The position numbers were made by a program, and so were the translations under genes. 15,418 nucleotides of DNA. It comes from Streptomyces sp. MMG1121 (GTDB lineage: Bacteria; Actinomycetota; Actinomycetes; Streptomycetales; Streptomycetaceae). The notes under the pieces are model-generated. The model had not been told where the DNA came from. It saw only the letters and a list, made by a program, of their open reading frames with translations, and searched no databases. Shown here piece by piece: positions 1 through 9,200 of the stretch. The stretch is taken from NCBI RefSeq assembly GCF_001280015.1, contig NZ_LGDV01000254.1:1-15418 (forward strand), in the 5' to 3' direction. How positions within the stretch are numbered: position 1 is the first letter of the stretch; every line of letters starts with the position of its first letter.

Positions 1-151
1 AGTGCCAGGGGTAGGTGAGGTGTGGGGGGCGCGGCGGGTCGTAGGACATCCCGGGGCTCCTTGCGCGGCTCGGGTCCGGGGCGGCGGACCGCAGGGAGGT
101 GGGGGGTGTGCGGAGCCACGCACGCTACTCGTGAGTTCAGGAGCGCGCGGG

Positions 152-197
152 GTTTTCACCAAACTGGCCGGTCGGTATGCGCTTACTATGTGAAAAC
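152..197. promoter_or_regulatory. Spaced inverted repeat GTTTTCAC / GTGAAAAC in an AT-richer island
   Basis: GTTTTCAC (152-159) and its exact reverse complement GTGAAAAC (190-197) are separated by 30 nt in a locally AT-rich patch of a very GC-rich region. The interval contains TACTAT (184-189), which resembles a -10 element. A smaller stem AACACC/GGTGTT (195-200 with 212-217) follows. This may be an operator or promoter for a gene outside the window. The sequence identifies no regulator and no clear -35 element. Confidence 0.25.
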
Positions 198-499
198 ACC
201 GCCCTACCTGGGGTGTTACCCGCGTTAACCGACTCCGCGTCGCAGATCGCGCACGGCCTGCCGGCCTCGCGGAACAGATCGCCACCGCCGGTCCGGACGC
301 GCTGTCCGGGCAGCGTCCGGAGCCGATCACGCGCGCGTGCGTGGCCGCTCTCTTCGACCGGCGCCTCAGGGGAGCGCGCGACCCCTGCTCGACGCGCCGT
401 CGCCGCGGCACCCCGAGGTCTCCGGCCGCCCGCCTGGACCGGCCGGGCGGAGCGTACGGCGCTCACCGGGCGGCGGGGGGAACGCCCGGCCCGGTGGAC

Positions 500-539
500 G
501 CGTGCGGACACGCTGACCCGCTGAACACGCGCGCGCGTG
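500..539 (-). terminator. Possible terminator of the MFS gene
   Basis: Immediately past the MFS stop (leftward) lies the perfect 14-bp palindrome CACGCGCGCGCGTG (526-539). It is followed by a short stem GCGTG/CACGC with a 4-nt loop (500-513). There is no U-tract, as is common in Streptomyces. CG alternation also arises by chance in this genome, so confidence is low. Confidence 0.25.
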
Positions 540-540
540 C

Positions 541-2064
541 TTACTCGTTGAGCACCGGGAACCGCCGGGGTGCCAGAAGCAGCAGGACCAGGAAGGCCAG
601 GGCCGCCGCGCCGGCCGCGCCGAGGTACACCGTGTGGACCGCGTCGGCGATCGCGAGCCGGGTCGCCGCCGGGGGTGTACCGGCGTCCAGCGCGCGCGTG
701 ACGGAGTCCAGATCGCCCGCGCCGCCCAGACGCGCGGCCAGCACCCCGTTGGCGACGGCACCGAACAGCGAGGCGCCCAGGGTCTGACCGGTCTGCCGGC
801 AGAACAGCACGGACGCGGTCGTGGTGCCCCGCTCCGACCAGCCCACCGTCGACTGCACGCCGACGATCAGCGGCAGCTGGAACAGGCCGAGCGCCCCGCC
901 GAGCAGCAGCATCAGCAGGGTCGGCTGCCACCACGAACCGGGGTAGGGCAGGAACGGGAACGCGAACAGGATCAGCGTCGCCAGGCCGATGCCGAGCAGC
1001 GCGGTGTCGCGAAAGCCGATGCGCCGGTAGACGTGCTGGCTGAGCGCCGCCGACACCGGCCAGCTGAGCGTCCACACCGACAGCACGAAACCGGCGGCCA
1101 CGGGCGCGAGTCCGAGCACCGACTGCGCGTACGTCGGCAGGAACACGCTCGGCGCCACCATCAGCAGCCCCAGCGCGCCGAGTGCCAGGTTGACGGCGGC
1201 GATCGTCCGGCGCCGCCACACCCACCCCGGGATGATGGGCTGTGCCGCCCGCCGCTCCACCCACACCACGACCCCGGCCAGCGCCAGGCCCGCCGCGAAC
1301 AGTGCCAGGGACGGCGCCGACAGCCACGGCCAGGCGACCCCGCCCTGCACCAGGGCGGTCAGCAGCACCCCGCCGGCCGCGAACACCGCGAGCGCGCCGG
1401 CCCAGTCCACGCGCGTGCGTGCCGTGCTGCCCGGGTTCTCCGCGTTCTGCGGCGTCTCCCGCTCGGGCTCGTGCAGATGACGGACGATCAGCCACAGCGC
1501 GGCCGCGCCGATCGGCAGGTTGACCAGGAAGATCCAGCGCCAGTCGGCGTACGCGGCGAGCACCCCGCCGAGCCCCGGCCCGGCGACCGCCGACACCGCC
1601 CACACCGTGGACAGCTTCGACTGGATCTTGGGCCGCTCGGCCAGCGGGTACAGATCGGCGGCCAGGGTCTGCACGGTGCCCTGCAGCGCCCCGCCGCCCA
1701 GGCCCTGCACGACCCGGAACGCGATCAGCGCGGCCATGTTCCAGGCGGACGCGCACAGCAGCGAGCCCAGCAGGAACACGGCCGCGCCCACCACCAGCAC
1801 CGGTTTGCGGCCGAAGGTGTCGGACAGCTTGCCGTAGACGGGGAGCGAGACGGTCACGGCGAGCAGATAGCCGGAGAACAGCCAGGAGAAGACGGAGAAC
1901 CCGCCGAGGTCGCCGACGATCTGCGGTACGGCCGTGGAGACGATGGTGGAGTCGAGCGCCGCCAGCGCCATCGCCAGCATCAGCGCGGCGACGACCGCTC
2001 CTCGCCGCCGGGCCCCCTGCCGCCGGTCGGCGTCGCCGCGTATCGCGGGTTTCGTACTCCCCAC
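541..2064 (-). CDS. MFS transporter, DHA2 (14-TMS, EmrB/QacA) drug:H+ antiporter
   Basis: The 507-residue protein is a major facilitator of the DHA2 family, expected in the cytoplasmic membrane and to expel drugs or toxic metabolites in exchange for protons. Family motifs are visible: D1-like LDSTIVSTAVPQI (37-49), motif A GKLSDTFGRKPV (78-89), motif B RVVQGLGGG (117-125), the antiporter motif C region AVAGPGLGG (159-167), and DWRWIFLVNLPIG (174-186) typical of this group. Hydrophobic segments continue to the C-terminus, and the length fits 14 helices. The GTG start at 2062-2064 is preceded by a GGAGGGG ribosome site. It is divergent from the ABC operon across 491 bp. No TetR or MarR regulator gene accompanies it in the window. 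The substrate cannot be read from the sequence. Confidence 0.9.
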   Translation of the reverse strand: MGSTKPAIRGDADRRQGARRRGAVVAALMLAMALAALDSTIVSTAVPQIVGDLGGFSVFSWLFSGYLLAVTVSLPVYGKLSDTFGRKPVLVVGAAVFLLGSLLCASAWNMAALIAFRVVQGLGGGALQGTVQTLAADLYPLAERPKIQSKLSTVWAVSAVAGPGLGGVLAAYADWRWIFLVNLPIGAAALWLIVRHLHEPERETPQNAENPGSTARTRVDWAGALAVFAAGGVLLTALVQGGVAWPWLSAPSLALFAAGLALAGVVVWVERRAAQPIIPGWVWRRRTIAAVNLALGALGLLMVAPSVFLPTYAQSVLGLAPVAAGFVLSVWTLSWPVSAALSQHVYRRIGFRDTALLGIGLATLILFAFPFLPYPGSWWQPTLLMLLLGGALGLFQLPLIVGVQSTVGWSERGTTTASVLFCRQTGQTLGASLFGAVANGVLAARLGGAGDLDSVTRALDAGTPPAATRLAIADAVHTVYLGAAGAAALAFLVLLLLAPRRFPVLNE

Positions 2065-2281
2065 CGCACACCCCTCCGCGTGATTCCCGGACTCCGGGCC
2101 CCGGACTGCCGAGCTCCAAGATTCCCTGACTTCCTGCCGGAACCTACCCCGTGGCCCTTGCAGCTATCTGCGCCACGAAAGCTTCCCACGGGCAGGGGAG
2201 TTGAGCCTGACGCCACGGGAGGGTGGAGGCTTGCCGCGCCGAAGGGTGGAGGCGACCCCGAGAAGGCCTCCGCCCCGGGGT

Positions 2282-2304
2282 GGAGCACCCCTAGGGGTGT
2301 CTCC
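2282..2304. promoter_or_regulatory. Palindromic operator candidate CACCCCTAGGGGTG
   Basis: Bases 2286-2299 read CACCCCTAGGGGTG, a perfect 14-bp palindrome. It is flanked by GGAG (2282-2285) and CTCC (2301-2304), which extend the dyad with one unpaired T. Its position between two divergent transporter units suits a dimeric repressor or activator. No regulator gene in the window is an obvious partner. Confidence 0.35.
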
Positions 2305-2410
2305 GTACCAGGGGTCGGAGCGGGTTCGTCCCGGCGGAGGAGGAGACGGGACGGGTGCGGTCCTTAACCTGGCTTTACGCCGCTGGGGGGCGGCGGACCA
2401 CACCGGCCAG

Positions 2411-2426
2411 GTGGGGTTTTCCCCAC
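2411..2426. promoter_or_regulatory. Hairpin GTGGGG-TTTT-CCCCAC in the ABC leader
   Basis: A perfect 6-bp stem with a TTTT loop lies 130 nt before the ATPase start. Depending on where transcription begins it could be an operator or a leader RNA hairpin. It is short, and no U-tract follows. Confidence 0.25.
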
Positions 2427-2555
2427 GGAAAGACGGGGCTTCGCACCAGCGCGCGGCGCCGTCGCCGACCGCGACACTCATCGACGTACACCAGGGCGCC
2501 ACCCGGCGCACCGGGCACCACGCATCGACCTGTCGACCGACATAGGAGACATACC

Positions 2556-3344
2556 GTGACATCGGCTGTAACCATTCCCAGGCACGGGGGTACTGGAGGG
2601 CGAACGGCCGTTGCCGCGCGAGCGCGGCAGGTCGTCAAGGCGTACGGGTCCGGGGAGACCCGTGTCGTCGCCCTCGATCACGTCGACGTGGACATCGCCC
2701 GCGGTCAGTTCACCGCGATCATGGGCCCCTCGGGGTCCGGCAAGTCCACGCTGATGCACTGCCTCGCCGGGCTCGACACCGTCACCGGCGGGCAGATCTA
2801 TCTGGACGAGACCGAGATCACCGGTCTGAAGGACAAGAAGCTCACCCAGCTGCGCCGGGACCGGATCGGCTTCATCTTCCAGGCGTTCAACCTGCTGCCG
2901 ACGCTGAACGCGCTCGAGAACATCACGCTGCCGATGGACATCGCCGGCCGCAAGCCGGACCGGGCCTGGCTGGACCGCGTGGTGGAGACCGTCGGCCTCG
3001 CCGGACGCCTCAAGCACCGGCCGACCCAGCTCTCCGGCGGCCAGCAGCAGCGCGTCGCCGTGGCCCGCGCGCTCGCCGCCCGCCCGGAGATCATCTTCGG
3101 GGACGAGCCGACCGGAAATCTCGACTCGCGCGCGGGTGCCGAGGTTCTCGGCTTCCTGCGCCGCTCGGTGGACGAACTCGGTCAGACCATCGTGATGGTC
3201 ACGCACGACCCGGTGGCCGCCTCCTACGCCGACCGCGTGCTGTACCTCGCCGACGGCCGGATCGTCGACGAGATGTACCAGCCGACGGCCGATCAGGTCC
3301 TGGACCGCATGAAGGACTTCGACGCCCGGGGACGTACGTCATGA
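2556..3344 (+). CDS. ABC transporter ATP-binding protein (MacB/LolD-type)
   Basis: The 262-residue nucleotide-binding subunit powers the membrane permease encoded next to it. Visible motifs: Walker [10 protein letters not shown] (57-65), Q-loop FQAFN (108-112), signature LSGGQQQ (159-165), Walker B with catalytic Glu in IIFGDEP (179-185), D-loop NLDS (188-191) and H-loop TH (216-217). Sequence and size match the 3.A.1.122/125 group (MacB, LolD, SalX), which partners FtsX-like permeases. I chose GTG 2556 because AGGAGA lies 6 nt upstream. Longer in-frame starts from 2355 add a low-complexity extension absent from the family. The gene overlaps the permease by four bases (ATGA), indicating translational coupling. 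Confidence 0.93.
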   Translation: MTSAVTIPRHGGTGGRTAVAARARQVVKAYGSGETRVVALDHVDVDIARGQFTAIMGPSGSGKSTLMHCLAGLDTVTGGQIYLDETEITGLKDKKLTQLRRDRIGFIFQAFNLLPTLNALENITLPMDIAGRKPDRAWLDRVVETVGLAGRLKHRPTQLSGGQQQRVAVARALAARPEIIFGDEPTGNLDSRAGAEVLGFLRRSVDELGQTIVMVTHDPVAASYADRVLYLADGRIVDEMYQPTADQVLDRMKDFDARGRTS

Positions 3345-5923
3345 CCGTCATGAAGACCTCGATGCGCAACTTCTTCGCGCACAAGGGCCGTATGGCGCTC
3401 TCGGCGGTCGCCGTCCTGCTGTCGGTGGCGTTCGTGTGCGGCACTCTGGTGTTCACCGACACGATGAACACCACCTTCGACAAGCTGTTCCAGGCCACGT
3501 CCTCGGACGTGACGGTCAGCGCGAAGGGCTCCTCCGACACCGGCCAGACGACCGACGGCACCGGCAAGCCGCCGGTCATGCCGGCCTCCGTGCTCGGCAA
3601 GGTCCGTGGCGCCCAGGGCGTGCGGTCCGCCGAGGGCACGGTGTTCTCCACCTCGGTCACGGTGATCGACGCCAAGAAGGACAAGCTCTCGCCGAGCAGC
3701 GGCGCCCCGACCATCGTGGGCAGCTGGAACGGCAACGACGCCCGCACCATGAAGATCACCTCCGGTACGGCGCCCAAGGGCCCGGACCAGGTCATGGTCG
3801 ACGAGGACACCGCCGACAAGCACCACCTGAAGCTCGGTTCCGACATCGGCATGATCTCGGTCGTCGGCACGCACCACGCGCGCGTGTCCGGCATCGCCGC
3901 CTTCAAGGTCACCAACCCCGGCGCGGCCATCTTCTACCTGGACACCAAGACCGCCCAGCAGACCCTGGTCGGCCGGACCGGCGTCTACACCAACGTCAAC
4001 GTCACCGCCGCCAAGGGCGTGACCGACGAGCAGCTGAAGGGGAACGTCACCACCGCCCTCGGCCGCGGCTACAAGGTGCAGACCGCCAAGGAGGTCGCCG
4101 ACGCCAATCAGAAGAGCGTCGAGAGCTTCCTGAACGTCATGAAGTACGCGATGCTCGGCTTCGCCGGGATCGCCTTCCTCGTCGGCATCTTCCTGATCAT
4201 CAACACCTTCTCCATGCTGGTCGCCCAGCGCACCCGGGAGATCGGCCTGATGCGCGCCATCGGCTCCTCCCGCAAGCAGGTCAACCGGTCCGTGCTGGTC
4301 GAGGCCCTGCTGCTCGGCGTGGTCGGTTCCGTCCTCGGCGTCGGCGCGGGCGTCGGCATCGCGGTCGGCCTGATGAAGCTCATGGGCAGCATGGGCATGC
4401 ACCTGTCCACCGATGACCTGACCGTCGCCTGGACGACCCCCGCCCTCGGCCTGCTCCTCGGTGTCTTGGTCACCGTCCTCGCCGCCTACCTGCCCGCCCG
4501 GCGCGCCGGCAAGATCTCCCCGATGGCCGCCCTGCGCGACGCGGGTGCCCCGGCCGACGCCAAGGCCGGCGTGATCCGGGCCGTCATCGGCCTGCTGCTC
4601 ACCGGCGCCGGCGCCTGGAGCCTGTACGTCGCCGCCACCGCCGACAAGGCCAAGGCCGGCTCGGGCTGGCTGGGCCTCGGTGTCGTGGCCACGCTGATCG
4701 GGTTCGTCGTCATCGGCCCGCTGCTGGCCGGCGGCCTGGTCCGTGTCCTCGGCGCGATCATCCTGCGGATCTTCGGCCCGGTCGGGCGGATGGCCGAGCG
4801 CAACGCGCTGCGCAACCCGCGCCGCACCGGCGCCACCGGCGCGGCCCTGATGATCGGCCTGGCCCTGGTGGCCTGCCTGTCGGTGGTCGGCTCCTCGATG
4901 GTCGCCTCCGCCACCGACCAGCTCGACAAGACCGTCGGCACGGACTTCATCATCCAGGGCGACCAGCAGTACAGCTTCGTCAACCCGCAGATGGTGCAGA
5001 AGATCAAGGCCACGCCCGGCCTGAAGCGGGTCACCGAATACAAGGCCGTGGACGCGTCCCTGACCACGCCGGACGGCCAGGTCTCCAAGAAGGAGACCAT
5101 CAACGCGGCCGACCCGACCTACGTGCAGGACCTGCGCACCAAGACCGTCGCCGGCAACCTCGCCGACGCCTACGAGCCCGACTCGATGTCCGTCTTCGAG
5201 GGCTTCGCCAAGCAGCACGGCATCAAGCTCGGCTCCACGGTCCAGGTCGGCTTCAAGGGCGGTACGACGGCGAAGCTGACGGTCCGCGCGATCACCAGCG
5301 ACGACGTCGTGGTCGACAAGGGCGCGATGTACGCCGCCATCTCCACGGCCGCGAAGTACCTGCCGGCCGACCGGCTGCCCCTCGACTCGCTGGTGTTCGC
5401 CACCGCCAAGGACGGGCAGCAGGCGGCCGCCTACAAGGCGCTGAAGCAGACGCTGAAGGACGACCCGGCCCTGACCGTACGCGACCAGACCGACTACAAG
5501 AAGGCGCTCAAGGACCAGATCGGCCAACTGCTGAACATGATCTACGGCCTGCTGGCGCTCGCGATCATCGTCGCGGTCCTCGGCGTGGTGAACACCCTGG
5601 CCCTGTCGGTGGTCGAGCGGACCCGGGAGATCGGCCTCATGCGGGCCATCGGACTCTCCCGCCGCCAGCTGCGCCGCATGATCCGCCTGGAGTCCGTGGT
5701 GATCGCCCTCTTCGGCGCCCTGCTCGGCCTCGGCCTCGGCATGGGCTGGGGCGCGACCGCCCAGAAGCTCCTCTCACTGGAGGGCCTGCACGTCCTGGAC
5801 ATCCCCTGGCCGACGATCATCACGGTCTTCGTCGCCTCGGCCTTCGTGGGCCTGTTCGCCGCCCTGATCCCGGCGTTCCGCGCGGGCCGCATGAACGTCC
5901 TGAACGCCATCGCCACGGACTAG
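3341..5923 (+). CDS. ABC transporter permease, duplicated FtsX/MacB-type domains
   Basis: The 860-residue membrane subunit of the exporter has a tandem architecture: one N-terminal helix (about 18-38), a large extracytoplasmic domain (about 40-265), an FtsX block (about 268-390), intermediate helices (about 410-515), a second extracytoplasmic domain (about 520-730), and a second FtsX block (about 735-855). The duplication is plain in the coupling motifs QRTREIGLMRAIGSSRKQ (about 296-313) and ERTREIGLMRAIGLSRRQ (about 759-776). Such pairs do not import solutes. They expel peptides or lipids, or drive conformational work across the membrane; the substrate here is unknown. ATG 3341 overlaps the ATPase stop; ATG 3350 is an alternative start. 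A strong terminator follows 83 nt after the stop. Confidence 0.92.
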   Translation: MTVMKTSMRNFFAHKGRMALSAVAVLLSVAFVCGTLVFTDTMNTTFDKLFQATSSDVTVSAKGSSDTGQTTDGTGKPPVMPASVLGKVRGAQGVRSAEGTVFSTSVTVIDAKKDKLSPSSGAPTIVGSWNGNDARTMKITSGTAPKGPDQVMVDEDTADKHHLKLGSDIGMISVVGTHHARVSGIAAFKVTNPGAAIFYLDTKTAQQTLVGRTGVYTNVNVTAAKGVTDEQLKGNVTTALGRGYKVQTAKEVADANQKSVESFLNVMKYAMLGFAGIAFLVGIFLIINTFSMLVAQRTREIGLMRAIGSSRKQVNRSVLVEALLLGVVGSVLGVGAGVGIAVGLMKLMGSMGMHLSTDDLTVAWTTPALGLLLGVLVTVLAAYLPARRAGKISPMAALRDAGAPADAKAGVIRAVIGLLLTGAGAWSLYVAATADKAKAGSGWLGLGVVATLIGFVVIGPLLAGGLVRVLGAIILRIFGPVGRMAERNALRNPRRTGATGAALMIGLALVACLSVVGSSMVASATDQLDKTVGTDFIIQGDQQYSFVNPQMVQKIKATPGLKRVTEYKAVDASLTTPDGQVSKKETINAADPTYVQDLRTKTVAGNLADAYEPDSMSVFEGFAKQHGIKLGSTVQVGFKGGTTAKLTVRAITSDDVVVDKGAMYAAISTAAKYLPADRLPLDSLVFATAKDGQQAAAYKALKQTLKDDPALTVRDQTDYKKALKDQIGQLLNMIYGLLALAIIVAVLGVVNTLALSVVERTREIGLMRAIGLSRRQLRRMIRLESVVIALFGALLGLGLGMGWGATAQKLLSLEGLHVLDIPWPTIITVFVASAFVGLFAALIPAFRAGRMNVLNAIATD

Positions 5924-6006
5924 ACGCAGGCTGGGCCGGCGCCCGCCACCGCACACGCGGGGCTGCCGCTCGGCCGACGACCACCGCATACGGGGGTTGC
6001 GGGGGA

Positions 6007-6050
6007 AAACCCGGTGCCGGGAAGTCTTGGGACTTCCCGGCACCGGGTTT
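6007..6050 (+). terminator. Intrinsic terminator with a perfect 20-bp stem
   Basis: The left arm 6007-6026 (AAACCCGGTGCCGGGAAGTC) is exactly complementary to 6031-6050, with a TTGG loop. The A-rich and U-rich ends of the stem make it potentially bidirectional. It lies just after the ABC permease and should insulate mfd from that operon. Confidence 0.88.
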
Positions 6051-6089
6051 CTGTTCGTCCGCCGGTGAGCCGGCCGAATCCGGCGGCCC

Positions 6090-6134
6090 GGCCGCGGCAC
6101 CGGACACCGGAAGGCCGCGGCACCGGACACCGGA
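6090..6134. repeat. 23-bp tandem duplication upstream of mfd
   Basis: The unit beginning GGCCGCGGCACCGGACACCG occupies 6090-6112 and is repeated without a gap from 6113. The first 22 bases of both copies are identical. The GCACCGG core also occurs in the right arm of the preceding terminator. This is probably a recent slippage or duplication event. Confidence 0.85.
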
Positions 6135-6142
6135 GGCGGAGG

Positions 6143-6151
6143 TTGTCCACA
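6143..6151 (+). promoter_or_regulatory. DnaA box TTGTCCACA
   Basis: TTGTCCACA matches exactly the preferred Streptomyces DnaA-binding box. It lies 102 bp before the mfd start codon, between the tandem duplication and the -10-like TACGCT. A single 9-mer can occur by chance, so binding is inferred. Confidence 0.45.
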
Positions 6152-6253
6152 GGCCCCGGCGCCGACGCCGACCGCGTCGTACGCTGGAGACCCCCCGGCC
6201 CTCGCACGAGTCGGGTTCTTCGCGTTGCCCACACCCGGACGGAAAGCCTCTCC

Positions 6254-9200
6254 ATGAGCCTGCACGGTCTGCTCGACGCCGTCGTCAAGGACCCCGCCCT
6301 CGCGGAAGCGACCAAGGCGGCCGCGGACGGCAACCGCATGCACGTCGACCTGGTCGGCCCCCCGGCGGCCCGCCCCTTCGCGGTCGCCGCCCTCGCCCGC
6401 GAGGCCGGCCGGCCGGTGCTGGCCGTCACGGCGACCGGCCGCGAGGCCGAGGACCTGGCCGCAGCCCTGCGCTCCCTGCTGCCCGCCGAAGGCGTCGTGG
6501 AGTACCCCTCCTGGGAGACCCTGCCGCACGAGCGGCTCAGCCCGCGCAGCGACACCGTCGGCCGCCGCCTCGCCGTCCTGCGCCGCCTCGCCCACCCCCG
6601 CCCCGACGACCCCGAGACCGGCCCGGTCTCCGTCGTCGTAGCCCCCGTACGATCCGTGCTCCAGCCGCAGGTCAAGGGCCTCGGCGACCTGGAGCCGGTG
6701 TCCCTGAGGACCGGGCAGAGCGCCGATCTGAACGACGTCGTGGCCGCCCTCGCGGCCGCCGCCTACGCGCGCGTGGAGCTGGTCGAGAAGCGCGGCGAGT
6801 TCGCCGTACGCGGCGGCATCCTGGACGTCTTCCCGCCCACCGAGGAACACCCCCTGCGCGTGGAGTTCTGGGGCGACGACATCGAGGAGATCCGCTACTT
6901 CAAGGTCGCCGACCAGCGCTCCCTCGAAGTCGCCGAGCACGGCCTGTGGGCCCCGCCATGCCGCGAGCTGCTGCTCACCGACGACGTCCGCGCACGCGCG
7001 CGTGCCCTCGCCGAGGAGCACCCCGAGCTGGGCGAGCTGCTCGGCAGGATCGCCGAGGGGATCGCGGTCGAAGGCATGGAGTCCCTGGCCCCCGTGCTGG
7101 TCGACGACATGGAGCTGCTGCTCGACGTGCTGCCCAAGGGCGCCATGGCCGTCGTCTGCGACCCGGAGCGGGTCCGCACCCGCGCCGCCGACCTCGTCGC
7201 CACCTCCCAGGAGTTCCTCCAGGCCTCCTGGGCGGCCACCGCGGGCGGCGGCGAGGCGCCCATCGACGTCGGCGCGGCCTCCCTGTGGTCCATCGCCGAC
7301 GTCCGCGACCGCGCGCGCGAGCGGGACATGATGTGGTGGTCCGTCTCGCCGTTCGCCGCAGACGAAGAGCTCGACGCGGACACCCTCAAGCTCGGCATGC
7401 ACGCGCCCGAGACCTACCGCGGCGACACCGCGCGGGCGCTCGCCGACACCAAGGGCTGGCTCGCCGACGGCTGGCGCACGGTGTTCGTCACCGAGGGCCA
7501 CGGCCCGGCCGCCCGCACGGTGGAGGTGCTCGGCAGCGAGGGCATCGGGGCCCGTCTCGACGCCGACCTCGGCGAGCTGAGCGCCTCCGTCGTCCACGTC
7601 GCCTGCGGCTCGATCGAGTACGGCTTCGTGGACCCGGGCCTGAGGCTCGCCGTGCTCACCGAGACCGACCTGTCCGGCCAGCGCACGGCCGGCCGCGAGG
7701 GCGCCCGGATGCCGGCCCGCCGCCGCAAGACCATCGACCCGCTCTCCCTGGAGCCGGGCGACTACATCGTCCACGAACAGCACGGCGTCGGCCGCTACAT
7801 CGAGATGGTGCAGCGCACCGTCCAGGGCGCCACCCGCGAGTACCTGGTCGTCGAGTACGCGCCCGCCAAGCGCGGCCAGCCCGGCGACCGGCTGTACATC
7901 CCGACCGACCAGCTGGAGCAGATCACCAAGTACGTCGGCGGCGAGGCGCCCACCCTGCACCGGCTCGGCGGCGCGGACTGGACGAAGACCAAGGCACGCG
8001 CGAAGAAGGCGGTCAAGGAGATCGCCGCCGACCTGATCAAGCTCTACAGCGCGCGCATGGCCGCCCCCGGCCACGCCTTCGGCGCCGACTCCCCCTGGCA
8101 GCGCGAGCTGGAGGACGCCTTCCCCTACGCCGAGACCCCGGACCAGCTCACCACCATCGCCGAGGTCAAGGAGGACATGGAGAAGTCGGTCCCCATGGAC
8201 CGCCTGGTCTGCGGCGACGTGGGCTACGGCAAGACCGAGATCGCGGTGCGGGCCGCCTTCAAGGCCGTACAGGACGGCAAGCAGGTCGCCGTCCTCGTGC
8301 CGACGACCCTGCTGGTGCAGCAGCACTTCGGGACGTTCTCCGAGCGGTACGGCCAGTTCCCGGTCAGCGTGAAGGCGCTCTCCCGCTTCCAGACCGACAC
8401 CGAGGCCAAGGCCGTCCTGGAAGGCCTGAAGGACGGCGCGGTGGACGTCGTCATCGGCACCCACCGCCTGTTCTCCTCGGAGACCAGATTCAAGGACCTG
8501 GGCCTGGTCATCGTCGACGAGGAGCAGCGCTTTGGCGTCGAGCACAAGGAGCAGCTGAAGAAGCTCCGCGCCAACGTCGACGTGCTGACCATGTCGGCCA
8601 CGCCCATCCCGCGCACCCTGGAGATGGCGGTCACCGGCATCCGCGAGATGTCCACGATCACCACGCCCCCGGAGGAGCGCCACCCGGTGCTCACCTTCGT
8701 CGGGCCCTACGAGGAGAAGCAGATCGGCGCCGCCATCCGGCGTGAACTGCTGCGCGAGGGCCAGGTCTTCTACATCCACAACCGGGTCGAGTCCATCGAC
8801 CGCGCGGCGGCCCGGCTGCGCGAGATCGTCCCCGAGGCGCGCATCGCCACCGCCCACGGCCAGATGTCGGAGGCGGCCCTGGAGCAGGTCGTGGTCGACT
8901 TCTGGGAGAAGAAGTTCGACGTGCTCGTGTCGACCACGATCGTCGAGTCCGGTATCGACATCTCCAACGCCAACACGCTCATCGTGGAGCGCGGCGACAC
9001 CTTCGGCCTGTCCCAGCTGCACCAGCTGCGCGGCCGTGTGGGACGGGGAAGGGAGCGCGGCTACGCGTACTTCCTCTATCCCCCGGAGAAGCCGCTGACC
9101 GAGACCGCGCACGAGCGCCTCGCGACCATCGCCCAGCACACCGAGATGGGCGCGGGCATGTACGTGGCGATGAAGGACCTGGAGATCCGCGGCGCCGGCA

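Larger units (their letters stand above)
1..540. other. Non-coding stretch left of the MFS gene
   Basis: I find no convincing gene here. The open frames are arginine/proline-rich shadows with no recognisable domain or start context. Two things stand out. An AT-richer island at about 150-230 contains an inverted repeat (listed separately). Short GC alternations such as CACGCGCGCGCGTG sit directly downstream of the MFS stop codon. The stretch may hold the 3' trailer of the MFS gene and the control region of a gene beyond the left edge. Confidence 0.5.
2065..2555. other. Divergent intergenic region between the MFS gene and the ABC operon
   Basis: No gene is supported here; in-frame extension of the ATPase upstream of 2556 gives unlikely protein. 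The region must hold the promoters of both divergent units. It contains a repeated GGGTGGAGGC (2221-2230 and 2244-2253), a perfect 14-bp palindrome (2286-2299) and a 6-bp stem with a TTTT loop (2411-2426). I could not assign -35/-10 pairs with confidence. Confidence 0.5.
5924..6253. other. Intergenic region between the ABC operon and mfd
   Basis: This 330-bp non-coding stretch contains, left to right, the 20-bp-stem terminator (6007-6050), a 23-bp tandem duplication (6090-6134), an exact DnaA box (6143-6151) and a -10-like TACGCT (6180-6185) without a clear -35. The combination suggests that mfd has its own promoter region. Confidence 0.55.

Noticed and set aside
152..197. parS centromere site
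   Set aside because: parS needs contiguous GTTTCAC-GTGAAAC arms; here the arms are 30 nt apart and have an extra T/A.
137..2119. 660-codon minus-strand frame overlapping the MFS gene
   Set aside because: Different frame from the recognisable DHA2 transporter; Arg/Ala/Gly-rich shadow.
2355..2555. N-terminal extension of the ABC ATPase (start at 2355)
   Set aside because: The extension is Arg/Pro/Thr-rich and not family-like, while GTG 2556 has a good ribosome site at the right distance.
3293..5527. 744-codon minus-strand frame opposite the ABC permease
   Set aside because: Low-complexity Gly/Asp/His-rich translation, a mirror of the permease codons, with no start context or domain.
6014..6253. 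Earlier start of mfd inside the terminator hairpin
   Set aside because: It would translate through the terminator stem and tandem repeat; ATG 6254 gives the conserved Mfd N-terminus.
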